Shown: one piece after another, positions 27,903 through 35,720 of the stretch
How the letters are laid out: each line of letters begins with the position of its first letter
How positions within the stretch are numbered: position 1 is the stretch's first letter
Origin: JANMES01 sp038329865
Lineage (GTDB): Bacteria; Planctomycetota; Phycisphaerae; Tepidisphaerales; Tepidisphaeraceae
Assembly: GCA_038329865.1 (NCBI GenBank)
Contig: JBBQNK010000013.1
Coordinates: 30,445-94,444, forward strand
Reading direction: 5' to 3'
Length of the DNA stretch: 64,000 bases
Notes under the pieces: generated by a model
Seen by the model: only the letters and a program-made list of their open reading frames with translations
Told to the model about the DNA's origin: nothing
Databases searched by the model: none
Translations under genes and position numbers: made by a program

Positions 27903-28799
27903 ATGAAAAAGATCATTAAATGGGCCGTGCTCGTCATCATCGTGCTGGTCATCGTGGTGGTGGCCGTCGTGGTGATGAATCTCGACAGCCTGATTCGCAC
28001 GACGGTGGAATCGCAGGGCACCAAGCAGTTGCAGGTGGAGACCAAGCTCGGCGGCGTGCATTTGTCAGTCTTCGGCGGGAGCCTTTCTCTCAGCGATTTC
28101 TCGATCGGCTCGCCCAAGGATTTTAAAGCCCCGCAGATGCTCTCGCTCGGCAAGGCCGACGTGGCGGTCACGCTCGACGGGCTGAAGGGCAATCCCAAGC
28201 GCATCGGCACGATCACGCTCAACAAGCCCAAGCTGGTGATCGAGCAGAGCGGGCTGAATCTCAACTTCAAGGCGCTGGTCGATCAGCTCCCCAAGAGCGA
28301 CACGCCCGCCCAGCCCACGCCGGCGCCGGCCGAGCCCGCGGATTCGATGAAGCTCATCATCGATCAGATCAACATCACCGGCGCGGAAGTCAGCTTCCTG
28401 CCCGGCATTCCCGGCCTGGCCACCGGTCTGACGATCCCGATCCCCGACATGACGCTGAAGCAAATCGGCAATGCTGACGGCGCTCAGAACGGAATCGCAC
28501 TGAAGGACGTGGTCGTGCAGGTCATCACCGGCATGGTCGCCGGCGCGGCCGACTCCGACAAACTGCCCGCCCCGCTCAAAGCCCTGCTCAAAGGCAACCT
28601 GACCGACGTGGCCAACCAGATGGGCGGCGTGCTGAAGGACCAGATCGGCGCGAGAATCGGCGGCCTGGGCGAAAACGTCGGAAAATCCGTCGGCGATGTG
28701 CTGTCCGGCAAAGCCCCGACGACGCAAAACGTCACCGGCGCCGTGACCGACGGCATCGGCGATTTACTCAAGGGCGGCAAGAAGAAAGACAAGAAGTAA
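27903..28799 (+). CDS. AsmA-like inner-membrane-anchored protein
   Basis: This 298-residue protein begins with a single strong transmembrane helix (about 5-29), followed by the N-terminal AsmA/DUF748-type beta-pattern: VETKLGGVHLSVFGGSLSLSDFSIGSP and GTITLNKPKLVIEQSGLNLNFKALVDQL, given here as landmarks. It is much shorter than full AsmA proteins, which form lipid-transfer grooves. The C-terminal third is Gly-rich (KDQIGARIGGLGENVGKSVG), with a Lys-rich end. AAGGAGC is placed well before the ATG. It is followed 10 bases later by a lipoprotein gene, so the two are probably co-transcribed and act in the envelope. Confidence 0.72.
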   Translation: MKKIIKWAVLVIIVLVIVVVAVVVMNLDSLIRTTVESQGTKQLQVETKLGGVHLSVFGGSLSLSDFSIGSPKDFKAPQMLSLGKADVAVTLDGLKGNPKRIGTITLNKPKLVIEQSGLNLNFKALVDQLPKSDTPAQPTPAPAEPADSMKLIIDQINITGAEVSFLPGIPGLATGLTIPIPDMTLKQIGNADGAQNGIALKDVVVQVITGMVAGAADSDKLPAPLKALLKGNLTDVANQMGGVLKDQIGARIGGLGENVGKSVGDVLSGKAPTTQNVTGAVTDGIGDLLKGGKKKDKK

Positions 28800-28809
28800 G
28801 GAGCGTCGA

Positions 28810-29211
28810 ATGAAGCTGGCTGTCTCGATTTTAATCGCGTTTGCGACGCTGACCTTCGCCGCCGGCTGCGGCGGGGATTCGTACGACAAGATCGGCGCCG
28901 ACATGGTGACCAACGTGCAGGCCGTTCGCGATGCGCTGGCGAAGGTGACGGACGTCCCCTCCGCCCAGGCGGCCGCGGAACAGATCAAGGCGCAGATGGT
29001 GGCCAAGAAATCGATCCAGCAGCGCCTCAGCACCCTGGGCAAGCCGACGAAAGAAATCGGCGATGAGATGAACACCAAGATCAAAGCCAAGATGGATCAG
29101 GCGAGCAAAGACATCGCGACGGAACTCGACCGCATCGCCAAGCTCGGGCCGGACGTGTTCACGCCGATAGAGTCGGCGATGCGCGACGTGGCGGTTGTGA
29201 AATATCAGTAG
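28810..29211 (+). CDS. Small helical lipoprotein
   Basis: This 133-residue protein has a lipoprotein signal peptide with lipobox FAAGC (Cys20). The mature part is Lys/Ala/Asp-rich helix (AKVTDVPSAQAAAEQIKAQM and later IKAKMDQASKDIATELDRI). TAAGGAGCG lies upstream, and the stop of the AsmA-like gene is 10 bases before. No family is recognised. Membrane anchoring next to the AsmA-like protein suggests a shared envelope role. Confidence 0.7.
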   Translation: MKLAVSILIAFATLTFAAGCGGDSYDKIGADMVTNVQAVRDALAKVTDVPSAQAAAEQIKAQMVAKKSIQQRLSTLGKPTKEIGDEMNTKIKAKMDQASKDIATELDRIAKLGPDVFTPIESAMRDVAVVKYQ

Positions 29212-29226
29212 AACGAAAACAGAATT

Positions 29227-29308
29227 ATGAACGCGGAGTCGCGGAGACGCAGATAAGACAAATAGATCTGCTCTGCTCTTCTCCGTCACTCCGCGTCTCC
29301 GCGTTCAT
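29227..29308. repeat. Inverted repeat, family F
   Basis: Arms of about 28 bases (left 29227-29254, right 29281-29308) share ACGCGGAGACGCAGA-like sequence (GTCTCCGCGTTCAT on the right) with a few mismatches; the loop is about 26 bases. It lies between the lipoprotein gene and the first gene of the Anbu cluster. Confidence 0.8.
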
Positions 29309-29436
29309 TCACTCCTGGAAATAGCCGAATACATTCGCCCCTGACCAACCCGCGAATTTTCACTTGCCCTGCCGCCTCACTTCCTTAAAATCGCCGACGG
29401 CGCGATTCGAGGATACGAGGAGATCGGATCAGCGGC

Positions 29437-30927
29437 ATGTTTGACCAGTACGAGTGCGACGGGCTTTTCGATGAGATGTTCATCGACAGGCACACTCCCC
29501 GCCCACACTACGCCTCCGTCGCATCTCGTTTATCCGCAATGGGTTCCGAGGCATTCAACCGCCGGGTTCGCATGGCGGATATGACCTTCCGCAACCAGGG
29601 AATCACCTTCACCGTCTACTCCGACACCCGCGGCGTGGAGAAAATTTTCCCGTTCGATCTGATCCCGCGCATCATCCCCGGCGACGAGTGGACGCTAATC
29701 GAACGCGGGCTCACGCAGCGCATCACCGCGCTCAACCTTTTCTGTCAGGACATCTACCACGACCAGCGGATTCTGAAGGAAGGAATCATCCCGCCGGAGC
29801 TGATCTACGGCGCGAAAATGTTCCGTCGGGAGATGTTCCACGTCAACGTGCCGAAGAACATTTACATCCACATCTGCGGCACGGATTTGATCCGCGGAAA
29901 AGACGGCAAGTATTACGTGCTCGAAGACAACGGCCGCACGCCGAGCGGCGTTTCTTACGTGCTGGAAAACCGCTCGGTGATGAAGCGAGTATTCCCCGCG
30001 CTGTTCAGTGCGTACAAGGTGCGGGCAATCGAGGATTATCCGTACAACCTGCTGCAAACCCTCAAGTACGTTGCCCCACAGCACGCGCAGGACAACCCGA
30101 CGATCGCCATCCTCACGCCGGGCATTTATAACTCGGCCTACTTCGAGCACAGCTTTCTGGCGCGGCAAATGGGCGTGGAATTGGTCGAAGGACGCGACCT
30201 GATCGTCGAAAATTCCTTCGTCTACATGCGCACTACCGCCGGCCTGCGGCGCGTGGACGTGATCTATCGCCGGCTCGATGACGACTTCCTCGACCCGCTC
30301 TGCTTCCGACACGACAGCGCCCTCGGCGTGGCGGGTCTGATGAACGCCTACCGCATGGGGAACGTTGCGCTGGTCAACGCCGTCGGCACGGGCGTGGCGG
30401 ACGACAAAGCCATCTACCCCTTCGTGCCCGACATGATCAAGTTCTACATGGGGCAGGAAGCGATCATCCCCAACGTGCCGACGTACATCTGCGCCCGCCC
30501 GGATGATATGAAGTACACGCTGGAAAACCTCGACAAGCTGGTGGTCAAAGCAACCAACGAGTCCGGCGGTTACGGCATGCTCATGGGGCACCAGTCGACC
30601 AAGGCAGAGCAAGACGCATTCGCCGTCAAGATCAAGGAAGACCCGCGCGGCTTTATCGCCCAGCCGGTGGTGGAGCTCAGCCAACACCCGAGTTTGATCG
30701 GCGACGCATTCGAAGGCCGGCGCATCGACCTGCGGCCGTACATTTTGTACGGCGAGAAGCCGATCATCATGCCCGGCGGGTTGACGCGCGTCGCGCTCCG
30801 CCGCGGAAGTTTAGTCGTCAATTCCAGCCAGGGCGGCGGGAGCAAGGATACGTGGGTGCTTGATGAAGAAGACGCGCCCGTGGCAAGTCCGCTGCCGGAA
30901 GGAACGGAAACGCTGGTCACAACGTAA
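29437..30927 (+). CDS. Circularly permuted ATP-grasp type 2 protein (COG2308-like)
   Basis: This 496-residue protein matches the family that accompanies Anbu. It has MTFRNQGITFTVYSD, FPFDLIPRIIPGDEWTLIERG near the N-terminus, KYYVLEDNGRTPSGVSYVLENR (185-205, cited as a landmark), YRRLDDDFLDP and VVKATNESGGYGMLMG (about 366-382), which form the ATP-binding core of a permuted ATP-grasp. Such enzymes form amide bonds from a carboxylate and an amine with ATP. Together with the alpha-E protein it may make a small peptide or peptide tag. It is the first of four consecutive Anbu-cluster genes. Confidence 0.88.
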   Translation: MFDQYECDGLFDEMFIDRHTPRPHYASVASRLSAMGSEAFNRRVRMADMTFRNQGITFTVYSDTRGVEKIFPFDLIPRIIPGDEWTLIERGLTQRITALNLFCQDIYHDQRILKEGIIPPELIYGAKMFRREMFHVNVPKNIYIHICGTDLIRGKDGKYYVLEDNGRTPSGVSYVLENRSVMKRVFPALFSAYKVRAIEDYPYNLLQTLKYVAPQHAQDNPTIAILTPGIYNSAYFEHSFLARQMGVELVEGRDLIVENSFVYMRTTAGLRRVDVIYRRLDDDFLDPLCFRHDSALGVAGLMNAYRMGNVALVNAVGTGVADDKAIYPFVPDMIKFYMGQEAIIPNVPTYICARPDDMKYTLENLDKLVVKATNESGGYGMLMGHQSTKAEQDAFAVKIKEDPRGFIAQPVVELSQHPSLIGDAFEGRRIDLRPYILYGEKPIIMPGGLTRVALRRGSLVVNSSQGGGSKDTWVLDEEDAPVASPLPEGTETLVTT

Positions 30928-30931
30928 AGGA

Positions 30932-31002
30932 TGAATGCAGAGTGCAGAATGCAGAATGAATCGAATTTCAATCTGCATTCTGCACTCTGCCTTCTGCATT
31001 CA
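30932..31002. repeat. Inverted repeat family C, copy 1
   Basis: Left arm 30932-30955 and right arm 30972-31002 carry repeated TGCAGAATGCAGA and TCTGCATTCTGCA. The right arm ends only 4 bases before the alpha-E start codon, so it occupies the ribosome-binding region. Confidence 0.9.
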
Positions 31003-31006
31003 AACT

Positions 31007-32011
31007 ATGTCCCAACTCGGCACAACAAACGCCTTCAACCTCAACGCCCCCGCCCGGCCGATGCTGGCGCGCGACGCGGACTCGATGTACTGGATGAGCC
31101 GCTACGTCGAGCGCGCCGAGCACATCTCCCGCGTGCTGCTGGTGAACTCCAACGTGCTGACCGACGTCGGCGATCTCACGCCGCACCTGCAGCAGAAGCA
31201 GTGGCAGAGCATTCTCACGATTTTCCGGCTCAACGAGCTTAAGCCCAGCGATAAACCCGTCGGCCAGCAGGTCGTGCAGTACATGACCTTCAACGAGGAA
31301 AACCCCAACAGCCTGCTCAACTGCATCCTGCGGGCCCGCGAAAACGCCCGCAGCATCCGCGAAAACATCTCGGCCGAGATGTGGGAAAATCTCAATACGC
31401 TTTACTGGTCGATCGTGAGCGATGACGCGCGGGCGCGGTTCGAAGATTCCAGCGATACTTTCTATCGCGCGATCATGTCCGGCTCGATGCTCTTCCAGGC
31501 GTTGACCGACCAGACGCTGGCCCACGATCAGCGGTGGCACTTCACGCAATTGGCCAAGTACCTGGAGCGCATCGACGTCACCAGCCGCGTGATCGAAACC
31601 AAATTCACCATTCTGCGCAGCGCCGAGGCGATGCTGGAAGCGCCAATCCGCAACATCCACTGGATGGCCGTCCTGCGAAGCTGCTGCTCGATCGAGGCGT
31701 ACCGCAAGGCGTACGTCGGCGACATGGACCCGATGCGGGTTGCATCATTCCTGATCCTGCGGCGCGATTTCCCGCGCTCGATCCGTTACGCCGTCAGCAA
31801 AGCCCACGACGCGATGGCGGCGATTCGAAGAGACGTGAGCCCCGGCGTCATCGACGCCGCCGAGCGCGTGCTCGGCCGGCTCGACGCGCAGCTCGAATAC
31901 GCCGAGATGAGCGAAATCCTTCTCGAAGGCTTACCCGCGTACCTGCAGAAAATGCAAACTTCCATCGACGACGCGGCGATCGAGGTGCAGAAGGCGTACT
32001 TTCTCCATTAA
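31007..32011 (+). CDS. Alpha-E domain protein (COG2307-like), Anbu cluster
   Basis: This protein has about 334 residues from the ATG at 31007; upstream in-frame codons are repeat sequence with no similarity. The all-helical alpha-E family starts with LARDADSMYWMSRYVERAEHI, seen here at residues about 20-40. Other landmarks are ENARSIRENISAEMWENLN and FLILRRDFPRSIRYAVSKAH. Family members always travel with the permuted ATP-grasp gene and may be fused to it. The biochemical role is not established; the conserved Glu and Arg residues suggest an enzyme or a partner in amide ligation. There is no Shine-Dalgarno sequence. Confidence 0.86.
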   Translation: MSQLGTTNAFNLNAPARPMLARDADSMYWMSRYVERAEHISRVLLVNSNVLTDVGDLTPHLQQKQWQSILTIFRLNELKPSDKPVGQQVVQYMTFNEENPNSLLNCILRARENARSIRENISAEMWENLNTLYWSIVSDDARARFEDSSDTFYRAIMSGSMLFQALTDQTLAHDQRWHFTQLAKYLERIDVTSRVIETKFTILRSAEAMLEAPIRNIHWMAVLRSCCSIEAYRKAYVGDMDPMRVASFLILRRDFPRSIRYAVSKAHDAMAAIRRDVSPGVIDAAERVLGRLDAQLEYAEMSEILLEGLPAYLQKMQTSIDDAAIEVQKAYFLH

Positions 32012-32015
32012 AGGA

Positions 32016-32110
32016 AATGCAGAATGCGGAGTGCGGAATGCAGAATGAATTTAAGAAAGCGGATTTCGCCCCGCAATTCATTCTGCATTCTGCATTCTGA
32101 ATTCTGCATT
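32016..32110. repeat. Inverted repeat family C, copy 2
   Basis: Left arm 32016-32051 (AATGCAGAATGCGGAGTGC) and right arm 32075-32110 (ATTCTGCATTCTGCATTC) pair with few mismatches over about 36 bases. It fills the space between the alpha-E stop and the transglutaminase start (32119). Confidence 0.9.
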
Positions 32111-32118
32111 CAATTCGC

Positions 32119-33084
32119 ATGCTCCTCAAACTCACCCACACCACCGACCTCACCTACTCCGACATGATTTCCGAATCGGTCATGGAGCTGCGCATGGTTC
32201 CGCGGCAGGAGGAGGATCAGCACCGGCTTTCTTTCATCCTTGCGATCGGGCCGGGCACGTCGGTCAACAGTTATTTTGATTGGCTGGGGAATACGGTGCA
32301 TTCCTTCACGGTCAATCCGTTCCACCGGCAGATCCGCATCGTGGCCACGAGCGTTTTGGAGACGGACCGGCCGAAAACCGAAGTGGAAAAATTCGCCGAC
32401 CGCTGGCCGATCCAGTCCAACGGCGATTACGCGCACTACGACTACCTGCAGTTCGGCGGGCCGATCGTGGATACGCCGCAACTGCGCCAGTTCGTGGAAA
32501 TCCTCTGGCCGACGCCAGGCATGTCGCTCGGCGAGATGGCGCTGCGGATGCTCGTGCTGATCAACGAAAAATTCACCTACCGCAAAGGCGTCACCAACGC
32601 CGCAAGCCCGATCACGCATCTGCTCGAGAAAGGCGAAGGCGTTTGCCAGGATTTCACGCATTTAATGATCGGCCTCGCTCGCGCGCTTGGCATTCCCGCG
32701 CGCTACGTCAGCGGGCTGGTTCACCCGGACAAGCAACGCTTCCGCGGCTTCACGCAAACTCACGCGTGGTGCGAGTTGTACTTCCCCAGCGCGGGCTGGG
32801 TGGGATTCGATCCGACGAACAACTGCATCGTCGGTCCGAACTTCGTGAAGGTCGCCATCGGCCGCGACTATCGCGACGTGCCGCCCAACAAAGGCGTCTA
32901 CCGCGGCAAGGCCACCGAGACGATCGATGTCACCGTCCACAGCGAAGAGCTCACCGCGATTCCCGCCGAACTCGCCGCCGAACGCGTGCAGCCGATCTTC
33001 ATCTCCACCTTCCAACCCAACTACGCCGGCCATCGCGAGATGAGCAACCAGCAGGTGGAGATTCAGCAGCAGCAACAACAGTAG
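32119..33084 (+). CDS. Transglutaminase-like cysteine peptidase, Anbu cluster
   Basis: This 321-residue protein has the bacterial transglutaminase N-terminal beta domain (1-110; TDLTYSDMISESVMELRMVP) and the papain-like core. The catalytic triad is visible: Cys176 in GEGVCQDFTHLM, His215 in TQTHAWCELY and Asp231 in GFDPTNN. Relatives act as peptidases or amide-transfer enzymes. The C-terminus is Gln-rich (QQVEIQQQQQQ). Next to Anbu, a role in making or trimming a peptide substrate is likely. No export signal is visible, so it should be cytoplasmic. Confidence 0.9.
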   Translation: MLLKLTHTTDLTYSDMISESVMELRMVPRQEEDQHRLSFILAIGPGTSVNSYFDWLGNTVHSFTVNPFHRQIRIVATSVLETDRPKTEVEKFADRWPIQSNGDYAHYDYLQFGGPIVDTPQLRQFVEILWPTPGMSLGEMALRMLVLINEKFTYRKGVTNAASPITHLLEKGEGVCQDFTHLMIGLARALGIPARYVSGLVHPDKQRFRGFTQTHAWCELYFPSAGWVGFDPTNNCIVGPNFVKVAIGRDYRDVPPNKGVYRGKATETIDVTVHSEELTAIPAELAAERVQPIFISTFQPNYAGHREMSNQQVEIQQQQQQ

Positions 33085-33147
33085 TAACAGATTGACGGTC
33101 GCGACTCTCGACAATCCACACTCCCTGCTCCACAATCCACTATTGAT

Positions 33148-33978
33148 ATGACTTACTGTTTAGGAATCATCACGAAGCAAGGCCTGGTGATGGCCTCGGA
33201 CTCACGCACCAACGCCGGCAACGATCAGATCAACACCGCCAGGAAAATGCACACGTTCGTTCAGCCCGGCAGTCGGGTGTTCGTGCTCATGGCTTCGGGG
33301 AGCCTTTCCTGCACGCAGTCGATCATCACGCTGCTGCGGCGCGATTTTGACAACGGCCTTGGGCTGGCACAGGCTGAAACGATGTACGACGCCGCCCGGG
33401 TCGTTGGTGCCGTCGTCCGCAAAGTCGATGAACTCGATCGCAAGGCGCTCGAGCGCGACGACTACCGCTTCAACGTCAACCTCATCCTCGGCGGGCAGAT
33501 CAGGGGCGAAGCGCCGGGCCTTTACCTGATTTACCCGCAGGGCAACCCGCTGCAGGCCAGCGAAGAAGCTCCGTTCCTGCAGATCGGCGAGGTCAAGTAC
33601 GGCCGGCCGATCCTCGATCGCGGGATTCGCTACGAAATCACCTCGCTGGAAGAGGCGGCGAAGTACGCGCTGCTCAGCATCGACAGCACGATGAAGAGCA
33701 ACGTGACCGTCGGCCCGCCGGTGGATTTGCTGGCGTATTCGACGGACGAATTCGAAATCACCCGCCACCGCCGCTTCGGCGTCGACGACCCGGACCTGAC
33801 CAAAATCCGCCAGCGCTGGGAGGCGGCGCTGCGCGTCGGCGTGAGCAAGCTGCCGAATTTCCGCTTCACCAAGCCGCTCTCAGGCAAGACGACGGACGAA
33901 TCCATTCAAATGGTAGAAGGCTCCTCAGACATCGCGGAAGTGCAGCCGCAGGCGTCAGAGGCGAGGACTAAGGACTAA
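33148..33978 (+). CDS. Anbu, bacterial proteasome beta-subunit homologue
   Basis: This 276-residue Ntn-hydrolase starts MTYCLGI, so removal of Met exposes Thr1, as in proteasome beta subunits. Asp17 (MASDSR) and Lys32 (TARKMH) follow at the expected distances, numbered from Thr1. GGQIRGEAPGLYLIYPQG and TVGPPVDLLAYSTD are family landmarks. Anbu assembles into open helical or lock-washer rings, and its substrate is unknown. The upstream gene order (ATP-grasp, alpha-E, transglutaminase) is the known Anbu neighbourhood. The last few residues (RTKD) and the stop are encoded by a family D repeat. There is no Shine-Dalgarno sequence. Confidence 0.92.
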   Translation: MTYCLGIITKQGLVMASDSRTNAGNDQINTARKMHTFVQPGSRVFVLMASGSLSCTQSIITLLRRDFDNGLGLAQAETMYDAARVVGAVVRKVDELDRKALERDDYRFNVNLILGGQIRGEAPGLYLIYPQGNPLQASEEAPFLQIGEVKYGRPILDRGIRYEITSLEEAAKYALLSIDSTMKSNVTVGPPVDLLAYSTDEFEITRHRRFGVDDPDLTKIRQRWEAALRVGVSKLPNFRFTKPLSGKTTDESIQMVEGSSDIAEVQPQASEARTKD

Positions 33979-34056
33979 GGACTTAGGACTTAGTAAAATG
34001 CGATCAATGCGGCGCCTCTTCTTCACTGAGACCTAAGTCCTTTCACCTAAGTCCTA
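33962..34056. repeat. Inverted repeat family D, copy overlapping the Anbu 3' end
   Basis: Left arm 33962-33985 (AAGGACTTAGGACTTAGT) and right arm 34032-34056 (CCTAAGTCC twice) pair across a 46-base loop. The left arm covers the last codons and the TAA stop of Anbu; the right arm ends 7 bases before the phosphatase ATG. Confidence 0.9.
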
Positions 34057-34063
34057 CTCTCTC

Positions 34064-34864
34064 ATGCGATGGATCATCGGCGACATTCACGGCATGCTGC
34101 GACCGCTGCGGACGCTGGTCGATGAGATCGACCGGATTGATTCCGCGGCCAAGATGTTCTTCGTCGGCGATTACGTGAACCGCGGGCCTGACTCGCGCGG
34201 GACGATCGATTTTCTGCTCACGCTCAAAAACGCCAAGTTCTGCCGCGGAAATCACGACGACGTGTTCGATCTGATCCTCAACGGCATCGGCTACGCCGAA
34301 AATTCCGCCAATGGCGATCGCGTGGCGGCCGTGCAGTGGTTTTTGCCGCACGGGCTGATTCAAACCTTCATGAGTTACGGGGCCGATTTCACCACGGTTG
34401 AAAAAATGTCGCGTCACGCGACGCCAGCGCAGGTGAAAACGCTCTGCGAGCTCGTGCCGCCCGAGCACCGCAAGTTCCTTCGTACACTCCGCGCCGTGGT
34501 GGAAGACGACGACCTGTTCATCGTGCATGCGATGTGGCCGCTCGATCAGCCGTCGGAAGATCCGCGGATTTCCTTCCGCCTCACGAGCGACGCGGCGATG
34601 CGAAGCCAAATCCTCTGGGGCCGGTACGACTTCGCGGCGCTGGCATCAGAAAAAATGTGGAAGCGCACCGGCTACTTCGGCCATACGCCGTCGCAAAACT
34701 ACGTGGCCTACGGCGCGAGCAACCAGCCGCTGGTCGGCGACAAGCTGGTGATGCTCGACACGGGCGCCGCACTAGCCACCGACGGCCGGCTGACGGCGTA
34801 TTGTGCGGATACATCTCAATATTTGCAGGCCGACCCGGCGGGTGAATTGACCAAGACGGTTTAA
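34064..34864 (+). CDS. Calcineurin-like metallophosphatase (PPP type)
   Basis: This 266-residue protein has all metal-binding blocks of the PPP family: GDIHG (Asp7, His9), GDYVNRGPDSRG (Asp36), RGNHDD (Asn63, His64) and later HAMW and GHTPS. It resembles bacterial Ser/Thr or diadenosine tetraphosphatases. It follows Anbu in the same direction, separated only by a repeat, so it may belong to the same transcript. A tyrosine-rich tail with no extra domain follows. The substrate (phosphoprotein or dinucleotide) cannot be decided here. Confidence 0.85.
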   Translation: MRWIIGDIHGMLRPLRTLVDEIDRIDSAAKMFFVGDYVNRGPDSRGTIDFLLTLKNAKFCRGNHDDVFDLILNGIGYAENSANGDRVAAVQWFLPHGLIQTFMSYGADFTTVEKMSRHATPAQVKTLCELVPPEHRKFLRTLRAVVEDDDLFIVHAMWPLDQPSEDPRISFRLTSDAAMRSQILWGRYDFAALASEKMWKRTGYFGHTPSQNYVAYGASNQPLVGDKLVMLDTGAALATDGRLTAYCADTSQYLQADPAGELTKTV

Positions 34865-34877
34865 ATAAGAAGAAATT

Positions 34878-34952
34878 AACACAGAGACACAGAGGCACAG
34901 AGAAGAAAAGATAAATGATTTTTTCCTCTCTGTGCCTCTGTGTCTCTGTGTT
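34878..34952. repeat. Inverted repeat, family E (CTCTGTG type)
   Basis: Arms of about 32 bases (left 34878-34909 with CACAGAGACACAGAGGCACA; right 34919-34952) and a 9-base loop. The right arm ends 19 bases before the trmL start. Purine and pyrimidine strands are strongly skewed. Confidence 0.92.
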
Positions 34953-34971
34953 CATCAATTTTTCTCTCGAA

Positions 34972-35433
34972 ATGCTTAAAGCCCATCGAATAAAACTCGT
35001 CCTCGTCCACCCGCAGATCGCCCCCAACACCGGCAACATCGCGCGGCTCTGCGTCGCCACCGGCACGGAGTTGCACCTCGTTCGCCCGCTGGGGTTCGTC
35101 TTGTCCGATTCAAAGCTCAAGCGCAGCGCGATGGACTATTGGCCGCGCCTGAAGCTGACCGTTCACGATGACCTGGAAGCCTTCTTCGCCGCCGTGACGG
35201 ACGGGCGCGTGTGGCTGATGGAGAACGGCGCGTCGCAATCCATCTGGCAGGCGGATTTCGCCGACGGCGACTGGCTCTGCTTCGGCAGCGAAACCGCCGG
35301 CCTGCCCCGCGCCGTACTCGACCGTTGGCCGGACCAACTCGTCGGCATTCCGCAGGTGGAAGGCGAGCGCTGCCTCAACGTCTCCACCGCGGCGGGGATT
35401 GGATTGTTCGAGGCGCTGCGGAAGATTAAATGA
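34972..35433 (+). CDS. trmL: tRNA (cytidine/uridine-2'-O-)-methyltransferase TrmL
   Basis: This SPOUT-family methyltransferase has 153 residues from the ATG at 34972; an upstream in-frame ATG would add residues encoded by the family E repeat. It has LVHPQIAPNTGNIARLC at the N-terminus, HLVRPLGF, then GSETAGLPR and the C-terminal knot LNVSTAAGIGLFEALR. It modifies the wobble base (position 34) of leucine tRNAs with SAM. Length fits TrmL exactly. It is the last gene before a family A repeat. Confidence 0.92.
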   Translation: MLKAHRIKLVLVHPQIAPNTGNIARLCVATGTELHLVRPLGFVLSDSKLKRSAMDYWPRLKLTVHDDLEAFFAAVTDGRVWLMENGASQSIWQADFADGDWLCFGSETAGLPRAVLDRWPDQLVGIPQVEGERCLNVSTAAGIGLFEALRKIK

Positions 35434-35549
35434 AACCGGGGGGCGTCAGTTTGAGAGTCTTTTCAGACGAAACCCGCGAACCTCCGTTCGAGACTACGTA
35501 CCGCGATCGATTGTTTTTAAGCATAGAGCAGTTCACCTTCACGTAGATC

Positions 35550-35624
35550 GTCATCCTGAGGCACTCCGAAGGATCTAGGCTCCCTGCGCAGTCGGCCGGA
35601 TCCTTCGGAGTACCTCAGGATGAC
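35550..35624. repeat. Inverted repeat family A, copy 2 (75 bp)
   Basis: 27-base arms (left 35550-35576, right 35598-35624) with a few mismatches and a 21-base loop. Size matches the copies at 23986 and 57569 exactly, while the loop sequence differs. Confidence 0.92.
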
Positions 35625-35720
35625 GATACGCTTGGAGTAGATCTGCTTTAACGTCCAATAACCGTTCGATCCACATTCAGCTTGGTTTCGCCGACTGCCT
35701 CGACGATAATTTAAGCATCC

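Noticed and set aside
34915..34971. Upstream ATG that would extend TrmL by 19 residues
   Set aside because: The extra residues are encoded by the right arm of the family E repeat, and TrmL proteins begin at the later Met.
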